In this document: in pieces, positions 1-12,755 of the stretch
Layout of the letters: the number at the start of each line of letters is the position of its first letter
Position numbering within the stretch: the stretch's first letter is position 1
From: CAVSRC01 sp963830205
Lineage (GTDB): Bacteria > Pseudomonadota > Alphaproteobacteria > Rhizobiales > Kaistiaceae
Length of the DNA: 64,000 nt
Assembly: GCA_963830205.1 (NCBI GenBank)
Contig: CAWHLP010000034.1
Coordinates: forward strand, 3,735-67,734
Direction: 5' to 3'
The notes under the pieces: model-generated
Databases searched by the model: none
Seen by the model: the letters and a program-made list of their open reading frames with translations, nothing else
What the model was told of the DNA's origin: nothing
Made by a program: the position numbers and the translations under genes

Positions 1-677
1 CGGTCGGCTTGGCGGTGGTCGCCGCTCTGCTTGCCGTGGGCGCGGCGCCGCCGTTGGCAGGCGCGGCAACCGAAGGCCGTCCCGTGCAGACCGAGACCAT
101 CATCGCCCCGCCGGACCAGACCGTTGAACCGGGCATGCCGGCGGTGCCACCCGACAGCGCCGAGCCATCGGCGCCGGCCGACGTGCCGGCCGCTGCCGCG
201 CCCGACATGCCGATCCCCGAGGTCTTCTACGATTTCTCCAAGCTGCCCGCCCCCGTGGCGCACCTGCGCCAGCAGATCATGGACGCGGCGGCAACCGGCG
301 ACCCGGAGGCGCTGAGGCCGATCATCAAGGCCAATGGCGATCCGCCGCAGCTCAGCTTCGACGAGATCGGCGACCCGATCGCCTTCCTCAAGTCGTCATC
401 CGGCGACGAAGGCGGCCGCGAGATCCTGGCGATCCTGACCGAGGTGCTCGAGGCCGGTTATGTCCATGTCGGCGCCGGCACCAAGGACGACATGTATGTG
501 TGGCCGTACTTCGCCTACTACCCGGTCGACAAGCTCTCGCCGCGGCAATTGGTCGAGCTGTTCAAGCTGATCTATGCCGGCGACTACGAGGACATGAAGG
601 CCTACGGCGCCTACCTCTATTATCGCGTCGGCATCTCGCCGGACGGCAAATGGCAGTTCTTCGTCGCCGGCGATTGA
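1..677 (+). CDS. Conserved hypothetical secreted protein, 5' end outside the window
   Basis: The reading frame is open from the left edge. It begins inside what looks like the hydrophobic core of a signal peptide (alternating Ala/Val/Leu, then an A-G-A type cleavage region), so the true start lies upstream. A Pro/Ala-rich linker of about 50 residues follows, then a compact C-terminal domain with Trp/Tyr-rich motifs (DDMYVWPYFAYY and DGKWQFFVAGD). I recognise this only as a conserved hypothetical exported protein; no enzymatic motif is visible. It converges on groEL across a shared hairpin. Confidence 0.7.
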   Translation, partial: VGLAVVAALLAVGAAPPLAGAATEGRPVQTETIIAPPDQTVEPGMPAVPPDSAEPSAPADVPAAAAPDMPIPEVFYDFSKLPAPVAHLRQQIMDAAATGDPEALRPIIKANGDPPQLSFDEIGDPIAFLKSSSGDEGGREILAILTEVLEAGYVHVGAGTKDDMYVWPYFAYYPVDKLSPRQLVELFKLIYAGDYEDMKAYGAYLYYRVGISPDGKWQFFVAGD

Positions 678-737
678 GACCGGCCGCGCTTGCCCGGGGC
701 GTCCGGACCAGTCCGTCATGCGCTCTGAATAGACGAA

Positions 738-762
738 GGGGTGCGCCTCGCCGGCGCACCCC
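738..762. terminator. Hairpin between convergent genes, probable groESL terminator
   Basis: Perfect 10-bp arms (GGGGTGCGCC / GGCGCACCCC) with a 5-nt loop lie between the convergent hypothetical gene and groEL. Read on the minus strand the stem is followed by a moderately T-rich stretch, so termination of groESL is the better reading; it could also serve the plus-strand gene. Confidence 0.6.
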
Positions 763-786
763 CTCCAGAATGCCTGCAATGGACCT

Positions 787-2424
<1,638 letters not shown>

Positions 2425-2477
2425 GGCTGTGGTTCCTTCGAATTTGCAGAGGGGGGTCTGGAGGGACGCAGGCGCCG

Positions 2478-2792
2478 TCAGGCGGCCTTGCGACCCGCGG
2501 CCTTGCCTTCGATGATGCCCATGACGTCGGACTCCTTCATGATCAGGAGGTCCTCGCCATCGATCTTCACCTCGGTGCCGGACCACTTGCCGAACAGGAT
2601 GCGGTCGCCGACCTTGACGTCGAGCGGGATAAGCTTGCCGGTCTCGTCACGAGCCCCCGGGCCGACGGCGATGATCTCGCCTTCCTGCGGCTTCTCCTTG
2701 GCAGTGTCGGGAATGATGATGCCGCCGGCGGTCTTCCCTTCGGACTCGACCCGGCGAACGACCACGCGGTCGTGCAATGGACGGAATTTCAT
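2478..2792 (-). CDS. groES: 10 kDa co-chaperonin GroES
   Basis: Lid of the GroEL folding chamber. The 104-residue product starts MKFRPLHDRVVVRR, has the mobile-loop region with SEGKTAGGIIIPD, and ends in a Lys/Ala tail. The ATG at 2792 is preceded by a strong GAGGAGG ribosome-binding site about eight bases upstream. First gene of groESL; its promoter region contains a CIRCE inverted repeat, implying HrcA-type heat-shock repression. Confidence 0.98.
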   Translation of the reverse strand: MKFRPLHDRVVVRRVESEGKTAGGIIIPDTAKEKPQEGEIIAVGPGARDETGKLIPLDVKVGDRILFGKWSGTEVKIDGEDLLIMKESDVMGIIEGKAAGRKAA

Positions 2793-2837
2793 GCGCTTTT
2801 CCTCCTCTGAAGCTGCAATCCCTCTGGCCGGGATGCT

Positions 2838-2864
2838 TTAGCACTCTCCAGGGGAGAGTGCCAG
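2838..2864. promoter_or_regulatory. CIRCE operator of groESL
   Basis: TTAGCACTC, a 9-bp spacer, then GAGTGCCAG. The consensus CIRCE is TTAGCACTC-N9-GAGTGCTAA, so the left half is perfect and the right half matches at 7 of 9 positions. It lies 46 bp upstream of the groES start codon, where HrcA is known to bind. The hrcA gene itself is not in this window. Confidence 0.93.
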
Positions 2865-3034
2865 AAGCACCACATCTGGGGACGATCGGGCTCGACTTCA
2901 AGGATTCTCAAGGCAAATAGGTTGCTTCTGGAGCGAGGCAGCCGGCTTGATCCTGTCGCAAAATCGCTCCGTCGAATGATTCCATCTGACCGTGAAAGGC
3001 TCTAGTTAGGGTTCGACGTCGGGCGGAGCATTCC

Positions 3035-3913
3035 ATGAGCAGCGGTCGGATAGCAGTCCTTGGACGCAGGGGCGTGGTGGCGGTCGGCGGCCCCGACGCC
3101 GAGACGTTCCTCAACGATCTGGTGACGGCCGATATCAGCCGCGCCTCTCCCGGACAGGCGGTCTTTGCGGCGCTGCTGACGCCGCAGGGCAAGGTCCTGT
3201 TCGACTTCATCGTCTTCCGCGACGGCGAGCGCTTCCTCTTCGACCTGGCGCGCGGGGCTGCCGCCGATCTGGTCAAGCGCCTCGGCTTCTACAGACTGAG
3301 GGCGAAGGTCACCGTCGCCGATGTCTCCGCCGAAACCCAGGTGCTCGCCGTCTGGGGGCCGGAGGGCGTGCATCACATCGACGGCGTGGCGGCGCCCGAT
3401 CCGCGCCTGGCGGCGCTCGGCTGGCGGATCATCGCACCGGCGGACCAGCCGCCGGTCCTGTCCGGCTTTGCCGCCGCAACCGAGGCCGATTACGACGCCC
3501 ACCGCATCCCGCTCGGCGCTCCGGAAGGCGGCATCGATTTCGCCTTCGGCGATGTCTTCCCGCACGACACCGACATGGACCAGCTCTCCGGCGTCGATTT
3601 CGGCAAGGGCTGCTACATCGGCCAGGAGGTCGTCTCGCGCATGCAGCATCGCGGCACCGCCCGCCGCCGCTTCGTCATCGCCAGGGCAGGAAGTGCCCTC
3701 CCCGCTGCCGGAGCCGAGGTGACCGCCGGCGGCAAGCCGCTCGGATTCATCGGCTCGTCGGCCGGTGACACGGCCCTTGCCCTCGTCCGCCTCGACCGCG
3801 CCAAGGAGGCGATGGATTCGGGCACGCCGATTCTCGCCGGCGAAGCCACGCTTTCCCTGTCGCTCCCCGGCTGGGCGACCTTCGGCTGGCCGGCGGCTAT
3901 TCAAGGGGACTGA
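3035..3913 (+). CDS. ygfZ: YgfZ/IbaG-type folate-binding protein
   Basis: Member of the GcvT-fold YgfZ family, which uses tetrahydrofolate to support iron-sulfur cluster assembly or repair. The 292-residue protein contains the family signature K-G-C-Y-I-G-Q-E at residues 191-198, followed by the basic R-x-x-x-R-G segment, and the N-terminal motif T-P-Q-G-K. It is the first gene of a same-strand group with an HD hydrolase, a phosphatase-like gene and a NUDIX-type regulator. Distinct from gcvT at 58-59 kb, which has the aminomethyltransferase motifs. Confidence 0.92.
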   Translation: MSSGRIAVLGRRGVVAVGGPDAETFLNDLVTADISRASPGQAVFAALLTPQGKVLFDFIVFRDGERFLFDLARGAAADLVKRLGFYRLRAKVTVADVSAETQVLAVWGPEGVHHIDGVAAPDPRLAALGWRIIAPADQPPVLSGFAAATEADYDAHRIPLGAPEGGIDFAFGDVFPHDTDMDQLSGVDFGKGCYIGQEVVSRMQHRGTARRRFVIARAGSALPAAGAEVTAGGKPLGFIGSSAGDTALALVRLDRAKEAMDSGTPILAGEATLSLSLPGWATFGWPAAIQGD

Positions 3914-3968
3914 CAAGGCCAGAGGGAATCGGCGAAAATCGGGCGCAGCAACGCGACCCGCTCGGACC

Positions 3969-4583
3969 ATGGCCACACCCAAGGACACATCGCCCCGCGC
4001 CTGGCAGAGGATGCTCTCCGGCCGAAGGCTTGACCTGCTCGATCCCTCGCCGCTCGACATCGAGATCGAGGACATCGCCCATGGGCTCGCCCGCGTCGCC
4101 CGCTGGAACGGCCAGACCATCGGCGCGCATGCCTTCTCGGTCGCCCAGCACACGCTCATGGTGGAGGAGATCGCCGGCATCCTGACGCCGGAGATCGGCA
4201 CCGTCGGGCGGCTCGCCGCCATGCTGCACGATGCGCCCGAATATGTCCTCGGCGACCTCATCTCGCCGTTCAAGGCGCTGCTCGGTGGCGAATATCCGGT
4301 GGTCGAGCAGCGGCTGCTCGCCGCCATCCACCTGCGCTTCGGATTGCGCTCGCCGCTGCCCATCAGCCTCACCGGCAAGATCAAGGCCGCCGACCGGGTC
4401 TCGGCCTATCTCGAGGCCGTGGCGCTGGCCGGGTTCGGCGAGGCGGAGGCGGCCAGGATCTTCGGCCGCCCGCGCGGCATCGCGCCCGAGCGCTTCGATC
4501 TGGCGCCGTGGCCGGCGGCCAAGGCCGAGCGGCGATTCCTCCAGCGATTCAAGGTTTTGGCCGCGGCGGCAGAGAAGAAGTGA
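3969..4583 (+). CDS. HD-domain hydrolase, YfbR-like
   Basis: Predicted metal-dependent phosphohydrolase of 204 residues. It has the HD-superfamily pattern: H in FSVAQHT, the HD doublet in MLHDAPEY, and a distal D in KAADRVSAY, as in YfbR-type 5'-nucleotidases. I chose the ATG at 3969 (MATPKD) because upstream codons overlap ygfZ and do not look protein-like. It follows ygfZ by 55 bp. The substrate cannot be told from sequence; a nucleotide is likely by family. Confidence 0.8.
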   Translation: MATPKDTSPRAWQRMLSGRRLDLLDPSPLDIEIEDIAHGLARVARWNGQTIGAHAFSVAQHTLMVEEIAGILTPEIGTVGRLAAMLHDAPEYVLGDLISPFKALLGGEYPVVEQRLLAAIHLRFGLRSPLPISLTGKIKAADRVSAYLEAVALAGFGEAEAARIFGRPRGIAPERFDLAPWPAAKAERRFLQRFKVLAAAAEKK

Positions 4584-4687
4584 GCGGTCGCCACGGCGCC
4601 AAAAAGGAGCGTGACGGAGATCAATGCCGCCCGCCGGCCGAAAGGTTCTAGACTGCCGCTACAACGACAAGAGGACCCGAAGTCTCC

Positions 4688-5212
4688 ATGCCAGCCGTTC
4701 ACGTCTGCCCCCTCTCCCAGCTCGCGCCCACCGTCGCGGCCTCGGGAGCCAGCCACCTCATCACGCTCATCAACCTGGCGACGCCGGTCACGCGCCCGGA
4801 AGCGATTGCCGCCGAGAACCACCTGTTCATCGGCATCAACGACATCGTCGAGCCGGCCGACGGGCTGGTGCTGGCGGCGGACGAGCACGTCAAATCGCTG
4901 ATCGCCTTCATCGAGGGCTGGGACCAGACGCGGCCGCTGGTGATCCACTGCTATGCCGGGATCAGCCGGTCGACCGCCGCCGCCTTCATCGCGCTGTGCG
5001 TGGCGCGGCCGGAGCGTGACGAGCGCGCCATCGCCCAGTCGCTCCGGCGGCGCTCGCCGCTGGCCACGCCGAATGCGCGGCTGGTCGCCATCGCCGACCG
5101 GCTGCTCGGCCGCGACGGCCGCATGATCGCGGCCATCGAGGAGATCGGCCGCGGCGAGATGGCCGTCGAGAACGTGCCCTTCGTGCTGGACCTGGACCTG
5201 GAGGACGAGTGA
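4688..5212 (+). CDS. Protein tyrosine phosphatase-like protein
   Basis: A small 174-residue cysteine-phosphatase fold protein. The active-site loop H-C-x5-R reads HCYAGISRS with His87, Cys88 and Arg94, the P-loop of dual-specificity/tyrosine phosphatases. The stop codon overlaps the GTG start of the next gene (GTGA), so it is translationally coupled to the NAD regulator. Whether it acts on protein or on a small phosphorylated molecule is unknown. Confidence 0.8.
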   Translation: MPAVHVCPLSQLAPTVAASGASHLITLINLATPVTRPEAIAAENHLFIGINDIVEPADGLVLAADEHVKSLIAFIEGWDQTRPLVIHCYAGISRSTAAAFIALCVARPERDERAIAQSLRRRSPLATPNARLVAIADRLLGRDGRMIAAIEEIGRGEMAVENVPFVLDLDLEDE

Positions 5213-6198
5213 GCGACCAGCCGCAACCGCCGCCGATCGAGATCGGACTGCATGCGGCGATCGTTGCGGTGGCCGAGCAGCAGCCGCTGATCCTGGTGGT
5301 CTCGCCCGGCGGCGGCGCCCCCGACAACCTGCCCTTCGGCCCGTTCAACCCGCTGGTGCACCGCACCTTCGAGGCCGGCCTGCGCGACTGGGTGGCCGAA
5401 CAGGCGGCGCTCAAGCTCGGCCACGTCGAGCAGCTCTATACGTTCGGCGATCGTGGGCGCCATACGCTGCCCGGCGACACCGGCCCGCACCTGGTCTCGG
5501 TCGGCTACCTGGCGCTCACCCGCATCGCCGACGATTCGGAAGAGGAACTGACCATGGCCCGCGCCCATTGGCGGCGCTGGTATGCGTTCTTCCCGTGGGA
5601 GGATTGGCGCGAGGGGCGGCCGGCGGTGCTCGACGAGACCATCCTGCCGGCGCTCGACCGCTGGAGCCGCACCGAGCCGGCGTCGGAGCCGACCGAGCGG
5701 CGGCCGCTGGGGCGGCGCGAGCGGATGCGGCTGGCCTTCGGCGACGACGGTTCCCGCTGGGATGAGGAGCGCGCGCTCGACCGCTATGAACTGCTCTACG
5801 AGGCGGGGCTGGTGATGGAGGCCGAGCGCGACGGCCGCCCCCTGTTCGACCACGTCGTCGCCCGCACGACGGGCTCGTGCATGCGCTTCGACCACCGCCG
5901 CATCCTGGCGACCGCCATCTCCCGGCTGAGGTCCAAGCTGAAATACCGCCCGGTGGTCTTCGAGCTGATGGCCGATGCCTTCACCCTCACCGAGCTGCAG
6001 CGCACGGTGGAGGCGATCTCCGGCCGCCATCTGCACAAGCAGAACTTCCGCCGCCTGGTCGAAGGGGCCGCCCTGGTCGAGCCGACCGGCCAGACCGCCC
6101 CCCAGAAGCGGGGGCGGCCGGCGGCGCTCTTCCGGTTCCGCCGCGAGGTCCTCAAGGAGCGTCCGGCCTCGGGATTCCGCTTCGGCGTCCGGGCATGA
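5209..6198 (+). CDS. nadQ: NUDIX-like NAD regulator (NadQ/NrtR type)
   Basis: The 329-residue product has an N-terminal NUDIX-like domain and a C-terminal winged-helix-like region (FELMADAFTLTELQRTVEAI, then a basic KQNFRR segment), the layout of NrtR-type regulators. In alphaproteobacteria a related regulator, NadQ, is reported to control de novo NAD genes. No complete canonical NUDIX catalytic box (GX5EX7REUXEEXGU) is evident, fitting a sensor rather than a hydrolase. Starts at GTG 5209, overlapping the preceding stop. The nadABC genes and a palindromic operator candidate lie 6-10 kb away. The symbol is inferred from domain layout and context. Confidence 0.7.
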   Translation: MSDQPQPPPIEIGLHAAIVAVAEQQPLILVVSPGGGAPDNLPFGPFNPLVHRTFEAGLRDWVAEQAALKLGHVEQLYTFGDRGRHTLPGDTGPHLVSVGYLALTRIADDSEEELTMARAHWRRWYAFFPWEDWREGRPAVLDETILPALDRWSRTEPASEPTERRPLGRRERMRLAFGDDGSRWDEERALDRYELLYEAGLVMEAERDGRPLFDHVVARTTGSCMRFDHRRILATAISRLRSKLKYRPVVFELMADAFTLTELQRTVEAISGRHLHKQNFRRLVEGAALVEPTGQTAPQKRGRPAALFRFRREVLKERPASGFRFGVRA

Positions 6199-6208
6199 GG
6201 TGGATGGC

Positions 6209-6679
6209 CTACGGCGCCGGCGCCGGCGTCGAAATGACCAGCTTGCCGCCATTTTCGGCGACGAAGGATTCCGACGTGCCCTTCGATTGGCCGTTGGCGT
6301 CCTTCTTGGTGATGGCGACCACCAGCTTCTTGTAGGGCTTGGGCGCCAGGACGAACTTGCCGCCGGACGGGCCGTCCATGGGCTCGGCCGCCTGCTTGAC
6401 CTCGTCGGCGGTCAGGTCGCGGAGGCTGATGTCGGTGATGGTGCCGCCGAAGTCGGCGGTCATCATCTCGGCGTAGAATTCGAGCGCCATGGGGTCGGCA
6501 CCCTCGGTATAGAGAAGCGCCTTGAGGGCTTCGCCGTCGGAGGCCTCGTAGGCCTGTTTGTAGGCATCGACGAAGGCCTTCTCCTGTTCGGCCGAAGCAG
6601 CATTGGCGGGGCCAGCCAGCAGGCCGGCAAGCGCCACAACGGCGACCAACGGAGCGCCGATCCTCAGCAGTCTCAACAT
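6209..6679 (-). CDS. Small exported hypothetical protein
   Basis: 156 residues from the ATG at 6679 (MLRLLRIGAP). A clear signal peptide with Leu/Val/Ala core ends at A-N-A-A-S near residue 25. The mature part is about 130 residues with no known catalytic motif; the segment KAFVDAYKQAYEASDGEALKALL resembles SnoaL/NTF2-like secreted proteins in outline, but I do not assign it. Converges with the NAD regulator and is divergent from ppdK across about 280 bp that must hold both promoters. Confidence 0.75.
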   Translation of the reverse strand: MLRLLRIGAPLVAVVALAGLLAGPANAASAEQEKAFVDAYKQAYEASDGEALKALLYTEGADPMALEFYAEMMTADFGGTITDISLRDLTADEVKQAAEPMDGPSGGKFVLAPKPYKKLVVAITKKDANGQSKGTSESFVAENGGKLVISTPAPAP

Positions 6680-6956
6680 GTCGTTGTCTTTCTCAGGTTG
6701 CAGAACGTCACCGCAGACTTCGCGGCAGAAGGCCCCCAACCCCAATCGTCGCCAAATGGTGTCGTCATCTGGCCTGTCCCCGCGGCGGAGATTGCATGGG
6801 TCGATCGACCCCGGCAAGTGCATCAGGTCACAGCCTCAAGGGCCGCCAAATGGCAGTCCGCCACAGGCCGTTGACCTGCATCAAGGCCCCCTTTACCCCC
6901 CTGTGGTTTGTGGCGAACCACAGGTTCAACTCCCACCTCAGACTGCGGGTTTTCTC

Positions 6957-9641
<2,685 letters not shown>

Positions 9642-9677
9642 TACGGACCACGCAATCGCCCTGAATTCCTCGCATTG

Positions 9678-9725
9678 TCGCCCCCTTTGGCGGGTCTTCT
9701 CCCGCCGGAGGGGGCGATTTCTTTT
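9678..9725 (+). terminator. Rho-independent terminator of ppdK
   Basis: A long GC-rich stem (TCGCCCCC...GGGGGCGA with an inner GGCGGG/CCCGCC stem and TCTTCT loop) is followed by TTTCTTTT, beginning about 35 bp after the ppdK stop codon. Confidence 0.85.
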
Positions 9726-9741
9726 GCATTGCGATCGCGGC

Positions 9742-9764
9742 ATTAACCGAGTTTCAAGGTTAAT
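9742..9764. promoter_or_regulatory. Perfect inverted repeat upstream of the cell-wall hydrolase gene
   Basis: ATTAACC and GGTTAAT arms (7 bp, perfect) separated by 9 bp, lying about 90 bp before the SleB-like start and just after the ppdK terminator. It is more AT-rich than its surroundings. The TTAA cores are 13 bp apart, so it is not a standard CtrA box (spacing 7). A dimeric regulator site is possible; the regulator is unknown. Confidence 0.45.
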
Positions 9765-9854
9765 CCCCCATCACTTGACGATCCTGGGGTAGCGCAGCCG
9801 CCCGTCAGTCGGGTGCCCCTCAGCAGTGTGTCAGTGGCGTGGGTGGAGTAGGGC

Positions 9855-10856
9855 GTGGTCGTACGGGGGAGACAGCGTAAGCGTAACCGCAGGCGAAGGT
9901 CCGGCCTGGGCCGTCTCGTCCTTGCCGGCCTGCTGCTGTCGCTCTCCACCCAGAAGCTCGCCCATCAGGAATTCCCGACCGACAGCGGCAATCAGGTCGC
10001 CCGCGCCACCGATCCGACCATCACCGGTTCCATCGCCGTCAGCGATCGCATCAACCGCGCGCCGAAGACCGACCGCCTCGTCGCCTGGCGGCCGCAGCCG
10101 ATCACCGCCGGCGCTCTCAAGGCGGCCAGTCTGTTCGCGGCGCCCGATTCCGACCCGGCGCTGCCGCGCATGGCCTTCGTCATGCCCACGGTCGAGACCA
10201 ACGCGGTGGCGATGAGCGCCGCACCCCCGGCCAAGGCGACGCCGGTGCCGCAGCCGGCGCCCGACGCCAAGGCGCAGCCGACGGCGCTCGCTTATGCCAA
10301 CGCCGATGCCGGCGACCAGGCGACCAGCAAGATCTTCGATGCGGTGATGGCCAGCAAGAGCCGCGGCGCGGTGGTCCTCGACCCGAACATCGACGCCCAG
10401 CATGCCTGGCTGAACTACGCGCTGCCGGCCAATGTGAAATCCGCCAGCGAGGTCAAGTGCCTGGCCACGGCGATCTACTTCGAGGCACGCGGCGAGCCCC
10501 AGTTGGGGCAGATCGCGGTCGCCCAGGTGGTGCTCAACCGCCTGAAGAACCCCGCCTACCCCAACACCATCTGCGCCGTCGTCTACCAGAACAAGAACAA
10601 GCGCAACGCCTGCCAGTTCTCGTTCGCCTGCGACGGCATTCCCGACCGCATCACCGACCGCTCGGCGTGGACCTCGTCACAGGCGCTGGCCACCAAGATC
10701 CTCAACGACGACCGCACGATGTACCTGTCCGACGTCGGTGCGGCCACCCACTACCACGCCAACTACGTGCGGCCGCGCTGGGCCCGGTCGATGAACAAGG
10801 TCGACAAGATCGGCCGCCACATCTTCTACACGACCAAGGACGGCGGCTGGGGCTGA
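9855..10856 (+). CDS. SleB/CwlJ-type cell wall hydrolase
   Basis: 333 residues starting at GTG 9855. A very basic N-terminus (RGRQRKRNRRRR) precedes one hydrophobic segment near residues 20-33, consistent with a membrane anchor or uncleaved signal. A Pro/Ala-rich periplasmic linker follows, then a hydrolase_2 domain from about residue 200 with ATAIYFEARGEP (putative catalytic Glu210), VLNRLKNPAYPNTICAVVYQ and CQFSFACDG. Expected to cut peptidoglycan as a lytic transglycosylase or amidase. Despite the SleB name, alphaproteobacteria do not sporulate; the role is probably growth or division. Confidence 0.88.
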   Translation: MVVRGRQRKRNRRRRSGLGRLVLAGLLLSLSTQKLAHQEFPTDSGNQVARATDPTITGSIAVSDRINRAPKTDRLVAWRPQPITAGALKAASLFAAPDSDPALPRMAFVMPTVETNAVAMSAAPPAKATPVPQPAPDAKAQPTALAYANADAGDQATSKIFDAVMASKSRGAVVLDPNIDAQHAWLNYALPANVKSASEVKCLATAIYFEARGEPQLGQIAVAQVVLNRLKNPAYPNTICAVVYQNKNKRNACQFSFACDGIPDRITDRSAWTSSQALATKILNDDRTMYLSDVGAATHYHANYVRPRWARSMNKVDKIGRHIFYTTKDGGWG

Positions 10857-10900
10857 GCCCTCGGGCGGTCTCATCCTTTCGAAGCCTGCCTTCCTTCTGT

Positions 10901-10943
10901 CCTCATCCTGAGGTGCGAGCGAAGCGAGCCTCGAAGGACGAGG
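10901..10943. repeat. Short palindromic intergenic repeat (CTCATCCTGAGG type)
   Basis: CCTCATCCTGAGGTGCGAGC...CTCGAAGGACGAGG is an imperfect palindrome lying between convergent genes. Related sequences begin with the same CTCATCCTGAGG near 33578 and 48802. Such palindromes are widespread between genes in Hyphomicrobiales. Confidence 0.7.
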
Positions 10944-10971
10944 GCGGGTCGCCGCCTCCTTGCCCTGCCCC

Positions 10972-11817
10972 TCACTCGACCCGGCGCTGGACGCTGACGA
11001 GGAGGGAATCGTCGACCTCCAGGATCTTGCGGGCTTCCTCGATGACCTCAGGGTCGAGCGTCACCGGTGACAAGTCGACGCCGGCGGACAGCGCCTTGGC
11101 GATCACTTTCAAGGCGGCGACACGGGCGTACTTCTTGTTCTCCGCCGCGATCGCGTGCCACGGGGCATAGTCGGTCGAGGTCTTGGCGAACATGTCGTTG
11201 GTGGCCTGCTCGTAATCGGCCCACTTGTTGCGGTTGCGGAAGTCCTCATAGGAGAGCTTCCAGCGCTTGCTCGGGTTGCGCAGGCGGTCCTGGAAGCGGC
11301 GCAGCTGCTCCTTCGGCGAGATGTGCATGAAGATCTTGATGACGCGCGTGCCGTGATCGACCAGCGCCCGCTCGAAGTCGTTGATCTCGCGATAGGCACG
11401 CTTCCATTCGGCGTCGCTGGCGAACTTCTCGATGCGCTCGACCAGAACGCGCCCGTACCACGAGCGGTCGAACACCGAGACGCCGCCATGCGGCGGCAGG
11501 CGCTCGAAGAAGCGCGCCAGGTAATGGCGCTCGAGATAGTACTGGCGGGGCGCCGAGATCGGCCAGACCTTGAAGCCGCGCGGATCGAGCACTGCGGCCA
11601 TGCAGCGGATGGTGCCGCCCTTGCCGGCAGCGTCCCAGCCCTCGAAGACGATGGCCGCCGAGTGGCCGGCCTTGAGGTAGGCGTGCTGGATGCGGATCAG
11701 GCGCTGCTGCACCTCGGCCAGCTGCTTCTCATAGACCGGCACCTCGATGGTCTTCGACAGGTCGACCTTGGAGAGGCGCGGGGGCTTGTGGTTGCTGGAG
11801 CTTGTCGACTTGGTCAT
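10972..11817 (-). CDS. ppk2: Polyphosphate kinase 2
   Basis: Phosphorylates nucleotides using polyphosphate. 281 residues from the ATG at 11817 (MTKSTSSS); an upstream ATG at 11862 would add 15 unlikely residues. Walker A-like GWDAAGKGG is at residues 60-68, followed by the lid and Walker B-like motif DRSWYGRVLVERIE, both hallmarks of PPK2. One PPK2 domain only. Its preference for ADP or AMP cannot be read confidently. Flanked by a repeat on its 3' side. Confidence 0.93.
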   Translation of the reverse strand: MTKSTSSSNHKPPRLSKVDLSKTIEVPVYEKQLAEVQQRLIRIQHAYLKAGHSAAIVFEGWDAAGKGGTIRCMAAVLDPRGFKVWPISAPRQYYLERHYLARFFERLPPHGGVSVFDRSWYGRVLVERIEKFASDAEWKRAYREINDFERALVDHGTRVIKIFMHISPKEQLRRFQDRLRNPSKRWKLSYEDFRNRNKWADYEQATNDMFAKTSTDYAPWHAIAAENKKYARVAALKVIAKALSAGVDLSPVTLDPEVIEEARKILEVDDSLLVSVQRRVE

Positions 11818-11891
11818 GGGTCTTGCTGCCTGCCGGTCAAGAGGATCGGCAATTGGTAGCACAGTCCGCTCAGCAGTCGAAACGGAGCCGG

Positions 11892-12755
11892 CTAAGCGGC
11901 CTTCACCACCACGTCGAGCGCGAGGTCGAGGATCGGCGCCGAATGGGTGATCCAGCCCGACGAGATGACGTCGACGCCGGTCGCGGCGATTGCCGCGACG
12001 GTTTCCAGCGTGACATTGCCCGAGGCTTCGGTGACGGCGCGGCCGGCGACCAGCTTCACCGCCTCGCCCATCTCGGCCGGCGCCATGTTGTCGAGCAGCA
12101 CCGCGTCCGGCCCCTCGACCATCGCCTCGGCGAGCTGGTCGAGCGTGTCGATCTCGACCTCGACCTTGACCAGATGGCCGGCGGCGGCGCGGGCGGCGCG
12201 GATCGCGGCGATGACGCCGCCGGCGACCGCGATGTGGTTGTCCTTGATGAGGATGGCATCGTCGAGGCCGAAGCGGTGGTTCGTGCCGCCGCCACAGCGC
12301 ACGGCGTATTTCTCGAAGGCGCGGAGCCCCGGCGTCGTCTTGCGGGTATCGGCGATGCGGGCGCGGGTGTGCCTGACCCGGGCGACGAAGGCCGCGGTCG
12401 CGGTGGCGATGCCGGAAAGGTGGCAGAGGTAATTGAGCGCCACGCGCTCGGCCGCGAGCACGGCGCGCGCCGGGCCCTCCACCGTCGCCACCACGGCACC
12501 GGCCTCGACCGCGTCACCATCGGCAGCCCTGGCGGTGAAGCGGATCGCCGCATCGACCTCGCGGAAGGCGGCGGCGGCGATGGCGAGGCCGGCGAGCACG
12601 CCGCCCTTGCGGGCGACGAGGTTCGCCGTGGCGATCGCATCGGCCGGAATGGTCGCGGCGGAGGTGATGTCCCCTGCCCGGCCGAGGTCCTCCTTCAGCG
12701 CGGCGCGCACCGCGTCCACGACAAGCAGAGCGGGCAAATCCGGCAGGTCGCTCAT
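11892..12755 (-). CDS. nadC: Nicotinate-nucleotide pyrophosphorylase (quinolinate phosphoribosyltransferase)
   Basis: Converts quinolinate and PRPP to nicotinate mononucleotide, the third step of de novo NAD synthesis. 287 residues from the ATG at 12755, which overlaps the nadB stop codon by four bases (ATGA). Signature segments are KEDLGRAGDITS, ARKGGVLAG, the TRKTTPGLR loop, YAVRCGGGTNHR, and the C-terminal SGNV and SSGWITHSAP phosphate-binding region. Last gene of nadA-GNAT-nadB-nadC. Confidence 0.96.
   Translation of the reverse strand: MSDLPDLPALLVVDAVRAALKEDLGRAGDITSAATIPADAIATANLVARKGGVLAGLAIAAAAFREVDAAIRFTARAADGDAVEAGAVVATVEGPARAVLAAERVALNYLCHLSGIATATAAFVARVRHTRARIADTRKTTPGLRAFEKYAVRCGGGTNHRFGLDDAILIKDNHIAVAGGVIAAIRAARAAAGHLVKVEVEIDTLDQLAEAMVEGPDAVLLDNMAPAEMGEAVKLVAGRAVTEASGNVTLETVAAIAATGVDVISSGWITHSAPILDLALDVVVKAA

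Noticed and set aside
9742..9764. CtrA box before the SleB-like gene
   Set aside because: TTAA cores are 13 bp apart rather than 7.
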